Shown: positions 12,847-13,576 of the stretch, in pieces
Layout: every line of letters begins with the position of its first letter
Numbering within the stretch: position 1 is the first letter of the stretch
NCBI GenBank assembly: GCA_004557285.1
Contig: SFEK01000047.1
Span: 1-13,576, forward strand
Direction of reading: 5' to 3'
DNA length: 13,576 nucleotides
Source of the DNA: Bacteroidales bacterium
Lineage (GTDB): Bacteria; Bacteroidota; Bacteroidia; Bacteroidales; Bacteroidaceae
The notes under the pieces: model-generated
Seen by the model: only the letters and a program-made list of their open reading frames with translations
Told to the model about the DNA's origin: nothing
Databases searched by the model: none
Position numbers and translations under genes: made by a program

Positions 12847-13410
12847 TTACTTCTTATATCCGCACTTGGGACAAACACCGTTCTCATTGAGCGCAATGCC
12901 GCAGAGCGGGCAACGGTCAATCGCCTTGTGGTCGGCAAACTCGGCGGACGCCGCATTCACACCGCTGGTAAATGTCAGTTTGGCAATGTTCAGTTTGTCT
13001 TTCAGCAAATCATAGACAATTTTTATCATGCCTTCGACCGTCATGGTTTCCTTGGTGACTACAAGACGGGCATCGGGATAAGCCGTGGCCAGCGATGTCT
13101 TGAAAGCCTCACCCTTCATGGTGTTCTGCGGATGACCGTTCTTGAGGCCTTGTTTTTCGTAGACATCAAGGATGGCAGGCAACAGAGGGTCGTCTTCGCG
13201 CAACACAAGCGCATGGTCGAAATTCTTCAACACATCCCAAGCCACCTTCTGAATCTCATTGCAAGGGTAAACCATGTTTACACCTTCGTTGACCGAGTCT
13301 TCCACCTCGATGGTCAATACTCCGGTGTGACCGTGAAGATACTGGGCCTCACCTTTGAATCCATAGAAACGGTGGGCATACTGCAAATCTAATGTTGTGA
13401 TACTTCTCAT
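12847..13410 (-). CDS. 6-pyruvoyl-tetrahydropterin-synthase-like protein with C-terminal zinc ribbon
   Basis: The family (PTPS/QueD, COG0720) acts on dihydroneopterin triphosphate. QueD makes 6-carboxytetrahydropterin for queuosine. The 187-residue protein keeps the zinc ligands His13 (YAHRFYG), His26 and His28 (YLHGHTG), the Asp65-His66 pair (NFDHALVL) and Glu121 (TKETMTVEG). The catalytic Cys, four residues before HGH in QueD, is Ala here. The Glu of PTPS-III at minus three is Gln. The C terminus adds a zinc ribbon, CPLC (167-170) and CPKC (180-183). It is longer than E. coli QueD (about 120) because of an insertion at about 70-105 and the ribbon. Annotation as queD is likely but the reaction is uncertain. 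A good Shine-Dalgarno (AAAGGAG) lies 8 nt before the ATG, with a consensus promoter upstream. Confidence 0.85.
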   Translation of the reverse strand: MRSITTLDLQYAHRFYGFKGEAQYLHGHTGVLTIEVEDSVNEGVNMVYPCNEIQKVAWDVLKNFDHALVLREDDPLLPAILDVYEKQGLKNGHPQNTMKGEAFKTSLATAYPDARLVVTKETMTVEGMIKIVYDLLKDKLNIAKLTFTSGVNAASAEFADHKAIDRCPLCGIALNENGVCPKCGYKK

Positions 13411-13418
13411 ACTTTATT

Positions 13419-13425
13419 CTCCTTT
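13419..13425 (-). promoter_or_regulatory. Shine-Dalgarno site of the PTPS-like gene
   Basis: The minus strand reads AAAGGAG, 8 nt before the ATG at 13410. It is the clearest Shine-Dalgarno in the window, where most genes have only A-rich upstream sequence, and it fixes this start. Confidence 0.7.
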
Positions 13426-13462
13426 AAGTTAATGGTTTGTTTGTCGATTTTTTTTGGTGATG

Positions 13463-13494
13463 CAAAATTACATCTTTTGCTGATAGACTCCAAA
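13463..13494 (-). promoter_or_regulatory. Promoter of the PTPS-like gene
   Basis: On the minus strand TTTG (13491-13494), 20 nt and TAATTTTG (13463-13470) match the Bacteroidetes consensus. The leader to the ATG at 13410 would be about 45 nt. Confidence 0.7.
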
Positions 13495-13511
13495 CAGAAT
13501 TTTTCAATCTG

Positions 13512-13532
13512 AGAATAGTTTTTGTCTATTCT
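13512..13532. terminator. Short hairpin near the right edge
   Basis: AGAATAG (13512-13518) and CTATTCT (13526-13532) form a 7-bp stem with a 7-nt loop in A/T-rich DNA. It could terminate a gene entering from either direction. No gene is visible in the last 80 bases, so its role is open. Confidence 0.25.
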
Positions 13533-13576
13533 TCTTTGATGAGATACTGTGATGTCGTTGTGCATCATCTTCTTTC

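Noticed and set aside
12695..13015. Plus-strand frame of 106 codons across the inverted-repeat cluster
   Set aside because: It overlaps the zinc-ribbon end of the PTPS-like gene and has a repeat-derived sequence (PGRRYALPWAKG), with no evidence that it is a protein.
13407..13568. Minus-strand open frame entering from the right edge and overlapping the PTPS-like start by ATGA
   Set aside because: The overlap looks like translational coupling, but the stretch is A/T-rich, Lys-rich without a domain, and contains a consensus promoter and a hairpin. Without the sequence beyond the edge I treat it as chance.

Overview
The window looks like a chromosomal segment of a Bacteroidales bacterium, most likely Prevotella or a close relative. 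The evidence is the protein content (DUF4492 next to cydA, a Bacteroidetes-type Mrp, a signal-peptide-bearing ExbB, a porin of the Bacteroidetes type) and repeated matches to the Bacteroidetes primary-sigma promoter (TTTG or TTG, about 19-22 nt, then TAnnTTTG). Most starts lack a strong Shine-Dalgarno sequence. I used those promoters to trim three over-long reading frames.

Left part (1-3830). The 3' end of dihydrofolate reductase (folA, + strand) runs up to a 14-bp hairpin shared with a converging Lrp/AsnC-family regulator. Further right on the minus strand is a compact operon in the order exbB, an unknown four-helix membrane protein, exbD, exbD. It is an energised inner-membrane motor of the TolQR/ExbBD type, driven by a consensus promoter. 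A minus-strand tRNA-Ser(GGA) follows.

Middle (3960-8540). The P-loop ATPase Mrp (Fe-S cluster carrier family, + strand) has its own promoter downstream of the tRNA. It shares a strong GC-rich terminator with the converging cytochrome bd oxidase operon. That operon reads, on the minus strand, a DUF4492 single-helix protein, then cydA, then cydB, and would give high-affinity quinol oxidation under low oxygen. A divergent promoter region separates it from a membrane-anchored coiled-coil protein of unknown function.

Right part (8536-13576). After the coiled-coil gene there is about 260 bp that looks like the decayed 3' end of a membrane permease gene. Next come a uracil-DNA-glycosylase-superfamily protein, then a two-gene unit of an outer-membrane porin and a nucleoside-recognition/gate-domain inner-membrane protein. 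A 215-bp convergent intergenic stretch packed with inverted repeats follows. A minus-strand 6-pyruvoyl-tetrahydropterin-synthase-like protein with a C-terminal zinc ribbon ends the gene content.

I see no CRISPR array, insertion sequence, phage or toxin-antitoxin module. The candidates for undescribed biology are the DUF4492 protein as a possible extra bd-oxidase subunit, the extra membrane protein inside the ExbB-ExbD-ExbD operon, the porin/gate-protein pair with a hairpin leader, and the PTPS-like enzyme that lacks the usual catalytic cysteine.
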